Shown here piece by piece: positions 1 to 8,886 of a DNA stretch of 44,453 bases. The stretch covers positions 1 through 44,453 of the forward strand of contig JACDGM010000029.1 in the NCBI GenBank assembly GCA_013815325.1. Direction: 5' to 3'. Each line of letters starts with the position of its first letter. The first letter of the stretch is position 1. Source of the stretch: Chthoniobacterales bacterium (lineage in GTDB: Bacteria; Verrucomicrobiota; Verrucomicrobiia; Chthoniobacterales; UBA10450). The notes beneath the pieces were generated by a model. That model searched no databases, was not told where the DNA came from, and saw nothing but the letters and a program-made list of their open reading frames with translations. The translations under genes were made by a program, and so were the position numbers.

Positions 1-2
1 TC

Positions 3-2147
3 CTTATTGTCCTCGATCTCCCCTGGGATGTGCGGCTGGGCGCCTGCCGTGTCTGGATGGAGCTGGCCAAGCAGTGGCGGGCCATGGGTCACAGCGTCGA
101 GCAGTTTAGCTTTTCTGAAGCTTTCCCCGGCGTGGGTGCGACCGGCTATTCCTTCTCGCTGCAGCGGATCGCGTTTGTGCGCAAGGCGGCCGCGTTCGTC
201 CGCGCCAACGGACATCGTTTTGACATCATCGACGCATTGATCGGCGCCCTTCCTTTTTCCAAAGAGGAGCTCGGCTTCGGCGGCGCGATCATCGCGCGCT
301 CCGTCGGACTTTACCGTCTCTACGGTCGCTTCGAGGAAAGCGTGTGGCGGCGCTGGCCGCGCCTGCGACGAGGCAGTCTTGCGGGGCGGTTGTTTTATCG
401 GTTCGTTAGGCACCGGCTTTGGCGCGCTTCTGAGACCGCGGTGCGGAAGGCCGATCTCGTGAACGTGCCGAATGCGGAAGAGGCGGCCTGCCTGCGGGAC
501 GAGGCGGGCGTTACCAGTGCGATCATCGTCCAACCCTACGGGCTGACTCAGGAATGCAGACGCGCTTTGAAAAACGCCGCGTGCGACCCGGCACATCGGC
601 TCGCGCAGAAACGCGTTTGCTTTATCGGGATGTGGAGCGCGCGCAAGGGAGCGCACGATTGGGAGAAAATCATAGGGCACGTGCGCGCGCAGGTACCGGC
701 GGCGCAGTTTCGCTTTCTTGGCACGATGACTGAAGCCGGAGCAGTTCGCAGCGACCTCGGGGCCGGAGCCGCGGAAGGTGTCGAGCTCATCACCGATTAC
801 AAACCCGATGAGCTCCCGGCCTTGCTCTCTGATTGCACCCTCGGTGCGTTCCCGAGTTACGTCGAAGGTTTCGGCCTGGCGGTGCTCGAGCAACTTGCCG
901 CGGGGCTGCCGACGGTGTCTTACAATATCTCGGGGCCGCGTGATCTCCTCGAGCAACGGCTCCCGCAACTCCTCGTGCCGCCGGGCGACATCGACCGTTT
1001 CGCCGCGGCGCTCTGCGACATCCTGCTCGCCTCCGCACCGGCCTATGCGCAGCTCTCTCGCCAAAGCGCGGAAGCGACGACGCGATTCTCCTGGTCGGAG
1101 ATCGCGCGAGATACCCTGCGCGCTTATGAAACATTGCTCGCGGATGGCCATCATGAAATGAAGAACGCCACCTCTGCTCGCTTGAACATTTCTGAAAATC
1201 CCCGAGCCGCGGCGAAGCGGTCAGTCATCTGCACACTTTACGAAGGCGATTATCACCTCGGCTTGGGAGCGTTGGTAAACTCATTACACGCCCGCGGTTT
1301 TCGCGGGGATTTCCATGCCGGCTTCCGCGGAGAGCTCCCGCCCTGGAGCAGAGAGGGAGCGCGCAAAGCCGAAACCGGCTGGCTCTTCGATGTCGGAGAA
1401 GACTCGACCCTTCACTTCGTGCCCCTCTGCACGAAACAGCATTTCAATAATCACAAGCCGAGCTTCGTGCTGCACCTGATGGAGCGTTATCCCGACGTGC
1501 AGAATTTTTTTTTCTTCGATCCGGACATCGTCGTTAGGGCGGATTGGGATTTTTTCGAACGCTGGGTCTCCCGAGGCATCGCCGTCTGCGAGGACGTCAA
1601 TAACTACATGCCGCGCCACCACCCCGTCCGGCAGGCTTGGAAGGAATACGCGCAGAAGAACGGATTCCCGATCCGTCAGGAGCCGGATAAGTATTACAAC
1701 GCGGGTTTCTTCGGTGTGCGGCGCGTGGATAAGAGCTTCCTCGAAAGCTGGCAGCAGCTCTTCGCCTCGCGGGCGGCCGACGGTGCCGACTTGAACGACT
1801 TCGCCCTTTCCGATTTTGTCTATCCCTACATGGCCACCGATCAGGATTTGATGAATCTCGCGCTCATGCTCGTCGATCGTCCGATTACGGCGGTCGGCCC
1901 GGAGGGGATGGGATTTCGGCCGGGCGGTTACGTCATGTCGCACGCGGCCGGCGAAATCAAAAGCTGGCGCAAACGTTTCGTGTGGGAAGCGCTCAAGGCC
2001 CGCGCCCCGACCGCGATGGATAAGGAATTCGTGCAACACACGCAAAATCCCATCAAGATTTGCTCGACAGCTCAGCTGGCATGGAAGCGAACGGGCGTCA
2101 CTCTTGGCTCCGCGATCGGCAGGTTTTACAGACGCGCAGGCGCATGA
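3..2147 (+). CDS. Two-domain glycosyltransferase (GT4 domain fused to a GT-A-like domain), 5' end outside window
   Basis: The reading frame is open to the window edge, and codons before the first possible start (GTG at 30) read as a typical GT-B opening (LIVLDLPWDVRLGACRVW), so the true start is probably just upstream of the window. About 714 residues are visible. The first ~375 form a family 4 glycosyltransferase: the C-terminal donor-site motif EGFGLAVLEQLAAG starts near residue 288. After a linker (M386 at 1158 is a possible internal start), residues ~395-714 form a second domain with FFFFDPDIVVRAD; its DPD near residue 506 matches the metal-binding DxD of GT-A folds such as family 8. Known: such enzymes transfer sugars from nucleotide-sugar donors to lipid-linked glycans at the cytoplasmic membrane. 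Inferred: bifunctional EPS enzyme, first in the visible operon. The exact sugar cannot be read from sequence. Confidence 0.8.
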   Translation, partial: LIVLDLPWDVRLGACRVWMELAKQWRAMGHSVEQFSFSEAFPGVGATGYSFSLQRIAFVRKAAAFVRANGHRFDIIDALIGALPFSKEELGFGGAIIARSVGLYRLYGRFEESVWRRWPRLRRGSLAGRLFYRFVRHRLWRASETAVRKADLVNVPNAEEAACLRDEAGVTSAIIVQPYGLTQECRRALKNAACDPAHRLAQKRVCFIGMWSARKGAHDWEKIIGHVRAQVPAAQFRFLGTMTEAGAVRSDLGAGAAEGVELITDYKPDELPALLSDCTLGAFPSYVEGFGLAVLEQLAAGLPTVSYNISGPRDLLEQRLPQLLVPPGDIDRFAAALCDILLASAPAYAQLSRQSAEATTRFSWSEIARDTLRAYETLLADGHHEMKNATSARLNISENPRAAAKRSVICTLYEGDYHLGLGALVNSLHARGFRGDFHAGFRGELPPWSREGARKAETGWLFDVGEDSTLHFVPLCTKQHFNNHKPSFVLHLMERYPDVQNFFFFDPDIVVRADWDFFERWVSRGIAVCEDVNNYMPRHHPVRQAWKEYAQKNGFPIRQEPDKYYNAGFFGVRRVDKSFLESWQQLFASRAADGADLNDFALSDFVYPYMATDQDLMNLALMLVDRPITAVGPEGMGFRPGGYVMSHAAGEIKSWRKRFVWEALKARAPTAMDKEFVQHTQNPIKICSTAQLAWKRTGVTLGSAIGRFYRRAGA

Positions 2148-2184
2148 GGGGCTCTCTGCATTCCAAACACGACTCGTTAGGCTG

Positions 2185-3204
2185 GTGAGCGCCGCCATTT
2201 TCCAGATCGTGCCGCGCGCTCCCGGCAGCCGCGAGGGAGTGGGTGATTACGCCCGCCTGCTCGCTACCGGACTCGAACGAAATCATGGCATAAAAACCAC
2301 TTTCGTCTCGGCAACGCCGGGCGGCGGGAGCTGGACGCTGTCTGCCGTTTCAAACGAGCAATGGCGCGCGCATCCCGCGAAAGCCATCGTCCTGCACTAC
2401 GTCAATTACGGTTATCATGCCCGCGGCCTCCCCTTGTCTCTTCCCCGCCAGCTCCGCCGGATACGGCAGCTTTGCGGCGGGCGATTAATCACGATCTTTC
2501 ACGAGCTCTACGCGGCCGGCTCATGGCGGCAGAGCGCCTTCTGGCTGCAACCGCTGCAGAAGCGCATCGCGCGGGCCCTCGCCGAGCAATCAGGTGTCTG
2601 CATCGTCAGCAGCGCCCTCCTCGCCGAACAACTGAAGCAATTGGCGCCCACGGTGCGCGTCATCGTTAGGCCGGTAGTTTCGACGTTCGGTGAACCGAAG
2701 CTGACGGCCGAGCAAATCGCCAACCGCGATCCGCCACGCTGGGCGATCTGCGGCGGCACGGAATTGATCCAGCGCTCGCTCCATTCCTTCACCGGCACCG
2801 GCGAATTGTTCGTCGTCGGCGGCGCGGATCGCCCGGAAATTCGTCACCGCGTCGCTCAGGCGCATTACCTGCCTAACGTTGAGACCGCCGCCGCTTCCGC
2901 CGTTCTGCGGACCTGCGCCTTCGGCTGGATTGATTACTTCGAGCGGGCTGATGTTCCGACCGAAGCGATTCTCAAATCAACCACGTTCGCCGCGTATTGC
3001 GCACATGGCGTGGTGCCGGTTTTGCCTCATGCGGGTTCGCGCATTGCGCTGGACGATGAGGCGTTGCCGGGACCCTTTTCGCTGGAGAACCTGCCGCCAG
3101 ACTCCGCGCGCCCGGCAATTGCGCAGAGCATTTACGAGTGGTACGGACGCAACGCCTCCTCGCCTCGCCTCGCCGCGACCATCGCCGGAGCGATCGAATC
3201 ATGA
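2185..3204 (+). CDS. Glycosyltransferase, GT-B fold-like (divergent family 4)
   Basis: About 339 residues from GTG at 2185. The frame extends upstream to 2104, but that part overlaps the previous gene and looks unlike a protein start, whereas SAAIFQIVPRAPGSREGVGD resembles the glycine-rich N-terminus of GT-B enzymes. No clear Shine-Dalgarno is visible, so the start is uncertain. A weak second domain follows WAICGGTELIQRS, and ERADVPTEAILKSTT sits where the donor-binding acidic motif normally lies, so it is a divergent member. It follows the previous gene by 37 bp and its stop overlaps the next start (ATGA at 3201). Inferred role: one glycosyl transfer step in EPS assembly; donor and acceptor unknown. 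Confidence 0.7.
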   Translation: MSAAIFQIVPRAPGSREGVGDYARLLATGLERNHGIKTTFVSATPGGGSWTLSAVSNEQWRAHPAKAIVLHYVNYGYHARGLPLSLPRQLRRIRQLCGGRLITIFHELYAAGSWRQSAFWLQPLQKRIARALAEQSGVCIVSSALLAEQLKQLAPTVRVIVRPVVSTFGEPKLTAEQIANRDPPRWAICGGTELIQRSLHSFTGTGELFVVGGADRPEIRHRVAQAHYLPNVETAAASAVLRTCAFGWIDYFERADVPTEAILKSTTFAAYCAHGVVPVLPHAGSRIALDDEALPGPFSLENLPPDSARPAIAQSIYEWYGRNASSPRLAATIAGAIES

Positions 3205-4055
3205 CGGCGGTGCGGCTCTTGGTGGTTCATTGGAATCAGCCGGAAGCGTGCGCGGCGACGATTGGCCTTTTCGTTAGGCAAAATATCCCGCTACGCGTCA
3301 CCGTTATCGACAACCATTCGGAGCTGGCCGCTTTCGAGCAGTTGCGCGGCCTGCTCGATTCGCCGATTGAGGTCGTTAGGCTGGAAGAAAATCGCGGCTG
3401 GGGCGGCGCCCTCAACGTGCTTCTGGCTCGCTGGCTGAACGAAGAGACGAATCCGTTTTGCCTCATTAGCGCACATGACGCCGAGCCGGGAGAAAAGTGT
3501 CTGCCGCTCCTCGTCGCCGCGGCGGAAGCCGATCCGCGGCTGGGCATTGCCTGCCCGCAATACTCCGAGCCCTTCGTCGCGACACTCTCGAGCCGTCGCG
3601 GAATCTTCCCCGAAACTGTCGCACCTCGCGCGCCCGGGACGGTGCAGGAAGTGGATGCGCCGCACGGCACACTGATGCTCGTTAGGCGCGAATGTCTTCA
3701 GGAAATCGGCCTCTTCGACGAACGCTATTTCGCCTATGGCGACGAGCACGAGCTCGGCCTCCGCGCGAAACATCGCGGCTGGAAAGTAGCGATGATCTGG
3801 GGCGCGCTCGTCACCAATCCCGGCACGCGCACCGCCAGCGCGCTCCGCAGCTATTTGTTTGCCCGCAATTCGCTCCTCATCGTGCACGATTATTTCGGCC
3901 GGCCGGCGGCTTGGCTGCGCAGCCTTCTTCTACTCGGCAATACGCTTAGATTACTGCTTGTTTCGGGTGGCGACGAAGTCTTTTCGGCGCGCGCGCGCTT
4001 GCGCGGCGTGCGCGACTATTTCGCCAGCCGCTATGGAAAGCCGGCGCGGCTATGA
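3201..4055 (+). CDS. Family 2 glycosyltransferase (rhamnosyltransferase-like)
   Basis: 284 residues from ATG 3201, which overlaps the previous stop as ATGA; the longer open frame from 3138 is an extension into the neighbour. GT2 features are in order: VIDNHS (about residue 35), ENRGWGGALNVLL (about 62, the NxGxxxxxN signature that binds the nucleotide), ISAHDAEP (about 91, acidic metal site), then DAPHGTLMLVRRECLQEIG and FDERYFAYGDEHELGLRAKH, the usual acceptor-side ED-like motif. It resembles GT2 enzymes that add rhamnose or similar sugars to growing polysaccharide. It is translationally coupled on both sides, with its stop sharing ATGA with the next gene. Family is clear; sugar specificity is not. 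Confidence 0.85.
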   Translation: MTAVRLLVVHWNQPEACAATIGLFVRQNIPLRVTVIDNHSELAAFEQLRGLLDSPIEVVRLEENRGWGGALNVLLARWLNEETNPFCLISAHDAEPGEKCLPLLVAAAEADPRLGIACPQYSEPFVATLSSRRGIFPETVAPRAPGTVQEVDAPHGTLMLVRRECLQEIGLFDERYFAYGDEHELGLRAKHRGWKVAMIWGALVTNPGTRTASALRSYLFARNSLLIVHDYFGRPAAWLRSLLLLGNTLRLLLVSGGDEVFSARARLRGVRDYFASRYGKPARL

Positions 4056-5056
4056 AGATCCTCATCTCTTCGCACGCTTTCGCGCCGAGTATCGGAGGGA
4101 TCGAAACGGTGACTGCGCTTCTCGCGAAAGAGTTCGTCAGGCAGGGGAGTGAGGTGGCTGTGGTCACGCAGACCGTGGAAGAGAGCCTTGAGCCGTTTCC
4201 GTTTCGGGTCGTGCGCCAATCAACGTTAGGCGAGCTCCGGGAGGCGCTCCGCTGGTGCGACATCTTCTGGCAGAACAACCTCAGCCTGCGCACGCTCTGG
4301 CCGGCGCTCTTCCAGCGAACTCCCGTCGTGATCACGCATCAAGGTTCCTATTGCCGGCGGCCGGCGGGGATCGATCTCGTGCAACGGCTGAAGCACGCCG
4401 TCGTTAGGCGCAGATCCAGCGTCGCGATCAGCAAGGCGGTGGCCGATTGCTTCGACGTGGATTCCCACCTCATTCCGAATCCTTTCGACGCCCAACTTTT
4501 TGCACCGGGGCCGCCGGCGGAGGAACGGTCTAACGATCTGATTTTTGTCGGTCGTCTCGTGACGGAAAAGGGGGTCGATCTCCTCCTCCACGCGCTCAAA
4601 CAGCTACCAGCCTCCACTCGCCTAACGATCGTAGGCCTGGGGCCCGAACGCGCGGCGATGGAGGAATTGGCGACGCAGCTCGGGCTGCAGGAACAGGTTT
4701 ACTTCGCCGGTCCGCAGCGCGGCGTGGAGCTGGTCAGATTGCTGCAGGAGCACAAAATTCTTGTCGTCCCCTCGCGCTATGACGAACCGTTTGGCGTCGT
4801 TGCGCTGGAAGGAATCGCCTGCGGCTGTGTGGTCGTCGGCTCGAGCGGCGGAGGTCTGGCCGAAGCTATCGGCGCGAGCGGCCTGACGTTTCCAAATGGC
4901 GATGCGGCTCTCCTCGCAACTTTGCTCGGGCGCCTGCTGCGCGAGCCCGACGAACGCGCGCGCCTTGCCGCGAACGGCCCTGCACACCTCGCGCGCTTTC
5001 ATCCCGCGGTCGTCGCGCAGAGCTATCTCAGTCTTTTCGCAGCCAAACTCCGGTGA
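4052..5056 (+). CDS. Family 4 glycosyltransferase
   Basis: 334 residues. The N-terminus MKILISSHAFAPSIGGIE has the glycine loop of GT4 acceptor domains. IFVGRLVTEKGVDLLLHAL (about residue 168) begins the nucleotide-sugar domain, and RYDEPFGVVALEGIACG (about 242) carries the EX7E donor-binding motif. Length matches the family. The start overlaps the upstream stop (ATGA) and the stop overlaps the next GTG start (GTGA at 5053), so it is part of a tightly coupled operon. Known: GT4 enzymes are retaining transferases using UDP-, GDP- or ADP-sugars at the cytoplasmic face of the membrane. Specific sugar unknown. Confidence 0.88.
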   Translation: MKILISSHAFAPSIGGIETVTALLAKEFVRQGSEVAVVTQTVEESLEPFPFRVVRQSTLGELREALRWCDIFWQNNLSLRTLWPALFQRTPVVITHQGSYCRRPAGIDLVQRLKHAVVRRRSSVAISKAVADCFDVDSHLIPNPFDAQLFAPGPPAEERSNDLIFVGRLVTEKGVDLLLHALKQLPASTRLTIVGLGPERAAMEELATQLGLQEQVYFAGPQRGVELVRLLQEHKILVVPSRYDEPFGVVALEGIACGCVVVGSSGGGLAEAIGASGLTFPNGDAALLATLLGRLLREPDERARLAANGPAHLARFHPAVVAQSYLSLFAAKLR

Positions 5057-6300
5057 TTCTTCTCTCGCATCCGACCGCCAATCAGAACGTCCGCCAGACG
5101 GCGCTCGCGCTCGCGGAAGCCGACTTGCTCGCCGAGTTCTGGACGTGCGTAAGCTGGCATCGGGGCGGCCTTCTCGATCGGTCGTTAGGCGGATTCGGCG
5201 GGCTGCGCAACGAGCTCCGCAGGCGTTCGTTCCCGGATGAGCTGGCGCCTTTTCTCCGCAGCCATGCCTGGCGCGAATGGGGCCGGCAACTTGCCGGCCA
5301 GCTCGGTTGGTCTCGCCTCACGAGCGAAGAGAGCAGTCTGTTCAGCGTTGACGCCGTTTACAGCTCGCTGGACCGGCGGGTCGCCCGGCGCCTAACGACT
5401 CCGGCGGCGATAGGCGCGGTCTACGCCTACGACGCCGGGGCGCTTGCCTCCTTCCGCGAAGCGAGGCGCCACGGGCTAAAGTGCATTTACGAGCATCCGA
5501 TCATCTACTGGCGCCTCGTGCGCCAGCTGCAGCGCGAAGAAGCGGAGCTGCACCCCGAATGGGCGTCCACGCTCGGCGCGCTCGCCGATAGCGATGAAAA
5601 GCTGGCGCGGAAAGACGAGGAGCTGGCGCTGGCGGATGTCATCATCACGCCGAGCACATTTTCGAAGGAAAGCCTCGCGCTTGCCCCCGGCATACAGGCT
5701 CCCGTGCGCGTGATTCCTTACGGCGCGAACTCGTTAGGCCAGAAGCGTGAACCTAACGACCAAAGGATGCGCCTGCGCGTGCTCTTCGTCGGCTCCCTCA
5801 CCCAGGCGAAAGGTCTCGGTTACCTGCTCGAAGCGGTCGCGCGCCTTGCTGGCGAGATCGACTTCACTCTCATCGGCCGCCGGGTCAGCGCGACCGTCCC
5901 CGCCCCCGCGGTGCTCGATCCATACCGCTGGATTCCTTCCCTTCCTCATGACGAACTCCTGCAGGAAATGTCGCGTCACGATGTACTCGTTTTGCCATCG
6001 CTGCATGAAGGCTTCGGCCTCGTTATGAGTGAGGCGATGAGCCAGGGACTGGTCGTCATCACCACGCCACATACCGGCGGCCGCGACCTTATCGTGGACG
6101 GCGTGGACGGTTTTCTCGTGCCGATCCGTTCAGCCGATGCGATCGAGGAAAAGCTTGCGCTTCTCGGGCGCGACCGCGATCGACTCGCCGCAATGCAGGA
6201 GGCAGCTCAGCGCAAAGCCGCCTCGCTGACTTGGGAAAATTATCGCCAGGCGATCGTGCACATGGCACGAGAAGTGATGGAGAAAGAGCCGATCACATGA
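5053..6300 (+). CDS. Family 4 glycosyltransferase
   Basis: 415 residues from GTG 5053, chosen because GTGA overlaps the previous stop. The N-terminal domain is long and variable. LRVLFVGSLTQAKGLGYLLE (about residue 243) opens the donor domain, and SLHEGFGLVMSEAMSQGLVV (about 316) is the conserved EX7E motif, followed by TTPHTGGRD. It is coupled to the next gene by ATGA at 6297. The segment 5731-5759 inside it carries an inverted pair of the dispersed CGTTAGG motif. EPS glycosyl transfer is inferred from family and operon; donor unknown. Confidence 0.87.
   Translation: MILLSHPTANQNVRQTALALAEADLLAEFWTCVSWHRGGLLDRSLGGFGGLRNELRRRSFPDELAPFLRSHAWREWGRQLAGQLGWSRLTSEESSLFSVDAVYSSLDRRVARRLTTPAAIGAVYAYDAGALASFREARRHGLKCIYEHPIIYWRLVRQLQREEAELHPEWASTLGALADSDEKLARKDEELALADVIITPSTFSKESLALAPGIQAPVRVIPYGANSLGQKREPNDQRMRLRVLFVGSLTQAKGLGYLLEAVARLAGEIDFTLIGRRVSATVPAPAVLDPYRWIPSLPHDELLQEMSRHDVLVLPSLHEGFGLVMSEAMSQGLVVITTPHTGGRDLIVDGVDGFLVPIRSADAIEEKLALLGRDRDRLAAMQEAAQRKAASLTWENYRQAIVHMAREVMEKEPIT
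5731..5759. repeat. Inverted pair of the CGTTAGG motif (potential hairpin inside a CDS)
   Basis: TCGTTAGG at 5731-5738 and CCTAACGA at 5752-5759 form perfect 8-bp arms around a 13-base loop. It is the only close head-to-head pair of the dispersed motif in the window and it lies within coding sequence (N-S-L-G ... P-N-D), so it is unlikely to be a terminator. Confidence 0.7.
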
Positions 6301-7775
6301 CGACTATCGCGGATGTGCGGGAGAGATCCGCCCAACTCACGCCGCCAGCGGCCGGCGACGCCGCCCGCACCATTCGCAACATCCGGCGCCTCATCTGGCT
6401 CTATCTCGCGCTCCTGATCTTCGAAGGCGCGCTCCGCAAATGGCTCGTGCCACAATTCGCCGCGCCGCTTCTGATCGTGCGCGATCCAGTGGCGCTTCTG
6501 ATTTACGCGCTCGCTTTACGCGCGCGCGTTTTTCCCTTCAACACCTACGTCATCAGCCTAACGATCATCGCGATCCTGTCGTGGGCGGCCGGCATCATCG
6601 TCCTCTCACCGTTCGTCCCAATCAAGACGGTGCTGCTCATCACAGCCTACGGAGTGCGCTCGGATTTTCTCCATTTGCCACTCATCTTTATAATCCCGGC
6701 GGTGCTGGATCTCGAGGACGTGAAGCGCATCGGATGGTGGACCATCGTCGGCATGATCCCGATGGGCATTCTCATGGCGCTGCAATTCAATGCGTCGCCC
6801 GAGTCGTTCATCAATCGCGCGGCCGGTGTTGGCGAAGGCATGCAACTCAGCGCGGGCGGCGGGAAAATCCGGCCCCCGGGCCCCTTCTCGTTCATCTCTG
6901 GGGCGGTTTATTATTTAAGCGCGGTCGCGGCGTTCATGTTGCATGCGGTGCTCACGAAACTTCCCTACAGAACATGGTTGCTCGCGACGGCAGGAGGCGC
7001 TCTCCTCATCGGCATGGGCGTCTCCGGCAGCCGCTCGACGGTGCTCGCAGTCGGCGTGGTGGTGGCTTCGCTCGCGCTCATCCTTCTCGTTAGGCCGGCG
7101 CTCGCGGGGAAGCTCGGCCGTTACATTCTTCTCGCCGCGCTGGTGCTCTGGCTCATCAGCTATCTGCCTGTCTTCCGCGAGGGTCTTGGCATTCTCTCCG
7201 ATCGTTTCGCAGAGGGAGCGGAATCGAGCGATTCGTCGATGGTGAATGGCCTCGTCATGCGCACACTCGGCGATTTCACCGAAGGCCTGCAGGTGCTGAC
7301 GCGCACACCGCTCGGTGGCTTCGGGCTCGGCGTGGGCACAAATGGCGGCGCCAATTTCCTCGTCGGTCACGCCGAGTTTCTCCTCGCGGAAAATGAGTGG
7401 TCGCGCGTGCTTCTCGAGAGCGGGCCGATCCTGGGTTTCGCTTTTTTGTTCTGGCGCTGCGCCATCACTTTTCGCATCGGGCGTCTCGCCCTGCGCCAGC
7501 TGACCTATGGCAACACGCTGCCGCTCTTTCTTTTTAGCGCTGGATTTTTTGCTCTTTTGGAAGGGCCTTTTGGCCAGCCGACCAGCCTCGGTTTTGCCGT
7601 GATCTTCGGCGCACTCTCTCTCGCCGCGCGTAATCCGGAGCACGACGAAGCGGAGCCCGAAGAGGAGGACGAGCCCGAGGAAAAGGGGCCACGCCGCATC
7701 GGCCGCCGTTCCGTTTACGCCGAACGGCTGCATGATTCCGGCTTTCATCGCTCCCATGGTTCTTCTGATCGGTAA
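6297..7775 (+). CDS. O-antigen ligase/polymerase-like integral membrane protein
   Basis: 492 residues from ATG 6297 (ATGA overlap with the previous gene; the frame open from 6231 is rejected because it lies inside the neighbour). There are many hydrophobic segments, roughly 9-11 helices, for example LIWLYLALLIFEGAL, LPLIFIIPAVL, LLIGMGVSGSRSTVLAVGVV and LGRYILLAALVLWLI. A long loop between helices (about residues 180-215) and the GSRST stretch resemble Wzy/WaaL-type proteins. The C-terminal tail is highly charged (EDEPEEKGPRR) and probably cytoplasmic. Known: this class polymerises or ligates undecaprenyl-linked oligosaccharides at the outer face of the inner membrane. Inferred: polymerase of this EPS cluster. 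Family primary sequence conservation is weak, so ligase versus polymerase is open. Confidence 0.72.
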   Translation: MTTIADVRERSAQLTPPAAGDAARTIRNIRRLIWLYLALLIFEGALRKWLVPQFAAPLLIVRDPVALLIYALALRARVFPFNTYVISLTIIAILSWAAGIIVLSPFVPIKTVLLITAYGVRSDFLHLPLIFIIPAVLDLEDVKRIGWWTIVGMIPMGILMALQFNASPESFINRAAGVGEGMQLSAGGGKIRPPGPFSFISGAVYYLSAVAAFMLHAVLTKLPYRTWLLATAGGALLIGMGVSGSRSTVLAVGVVVASLALILLVRPALAGKLGRYILLAALVLWLISYLPVFREGLGILSDRFAEGAESSDSSMVNGLVMRTLGDFTEGLQVLTRTPLGGFGLGVGTNGGANFLVGHAEFLLAENEWSRVLLESGPILGFAFLFWRCAITFRIGRLALRQLTYGNTLPLFLFSAGFFALLEGPFGQPTSLGFAVIFGALSLAARNPEHDEAEPEEEDEPEEKGPRRIGRRSVYAERLHDSGFHRSHGSSDR

Positions 7776-8883
7776 TTACCCAGCCGATCAGCAGGAAAGC
7801 ATGCAGCGTTTCGCCCGGATGATGCTGCGCGGCTTAACGACCGCGGGAGTGCCGGTGGAATTGATTCAGCCGCGGCCATTGTTAGGCCGGATGCGTTTGG
7901 CGGGCGGCTTCGTCGCGAAGTGGCTCGGCTACGTCGATAAGTTCCTGCTTTTTCCGAGAGAACTCAGGGCGAACTTGTCGCGTGACGTGCGCCTCGTCCA
8001 CATCTGCGATCACTCGAACGCGATGTACGGTGCGCAGGTGAGCGGGCGACCGATCGTGGTCAGTTGTCACGATCTGCTCGCAGTCCGCGGCGCGCTGGGC
8101 GAAGTCGAGGACACACCGGCCTCCGTCACCGGCAAATTTCTGCAGCGCTGGATCGTCGCGGGACTGCGCCGGGCGAGCGCGATCGCGTGCGCTTCGGGCG
8201 CAACGTTGCGCGATGCGAGGCGCCTGGTCGGGCAAACCAATGGGCGACCGCGGCTGAGCTTGATCCATCACGGCATTAATCATCCTTACAAGAGACAACC
8301 GCCTAACGAGGCGCGGGCTCGTCTCGCTAAAGTCGCGCGGCTTACTCCGGAGCGGCAGTTTCTCCTCCATGTCGGCTCGAATTTGCGCATGAAAAACCGC
8401 GAGGGCGCGTTGCGGATTTTTGCCCTAACGCGAAACGATTGGAACGGCCAGCTCGTTTTCGCCGGGCAAAAACTGACGCCGGAACTGCGCTCGTTAGGCA
8501 AAGAACTCGGGGTGCTCGAGCGCGTGATCGAAGTCGCGGGACCGGATGACGACTTACTTGAAGCGCTTTATAACTGTGCGCTGGCGCTGCTTTATCCTTC
8601 CCGCTTCGAGGGCTTTGGCTGGCCGATTATCGAGGCGCAGGCTTGTGGTTGTCCGGTCCTCTGCGCCGATCGCGAGCCGATGTCGGAAGTCGGCGGCGAC
8701 GCCGCCATCACGCACAACGTTGAGGATGAGACGGGTTTCGCACACTCCATTTTGCGGCTGACAGATCCCGCGGAGCGCGCGCGCTGGAGCGAGCGGAGCC
8801 TGCATAACGCGGAGCGCTTCCGAGCTGAGGATATGATCGCAAAATACATCGCGCTCTATCGCGAGCTCGGCGTCGCCCTTTAA
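7756..8883 (+). CDS. Family 4 glycosyltransferase
   Basis: 375 residues from ATG 7756 (MVLLIGNYPADQQESMQRFA). An earlier start at 7732 adds a tail overlapping the upstream gene; the chosen start still overlaps it by 20 bp. QFLLHVGSNLRMKNREGALR (about residue 197) opens the second domain, and SRFEGFGWPIIEAQACGCPV (about 280) is the EX7E donor motif. The stop TAA is three bases before the asparagine synthase ATG, so the two are co-transcribed. Role in EPS sugar addition inferred. Confidence 0.86.
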   Translation: MVLLIGNYPADQQESMQRFARMMLRGLTTAGVPVELIQPRPLLGRMRLAGGFVAKWLGYVDKFLLFPRELRANLSRDVRLVHICDHSNAMYGAQVSGRPIVVSCHDLLAVRGALGEVEDTPASVTGKFLQRWIVAGLRRASAIACASGATLRDARRLVGQTNGRPRLSLIHHGINHPYKRQPPNEARARLAKVARLTPERQFLLHVGSNLRMKNREGALRIFALTRNDWNGQLVFAGQKLTPELRSLGKELGVLERVIEVAGPDDDLLEALYNCALALLYPSRFEGFGWPIIEAQACGCPVLCADREPMSEVGGDAAITHNVEDETGFAHSILRLTDPAERARWSERSLHNAERFRAEDMIAKYIALYRELGVAL

Positions 8884-8886
8884 GCC

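Noticed and set aside
1284-2198. 304-residue minus-strand frame
   Set aside because: Antisense shadow of the first glycosyltransferase; no domain, and the sense strand has clear motifs.
6915-7757. 280-residue minus-strand frame
   Set aside because: Antisense of the O-antigen polymerase-like gene; composition is highly charged and without family features.
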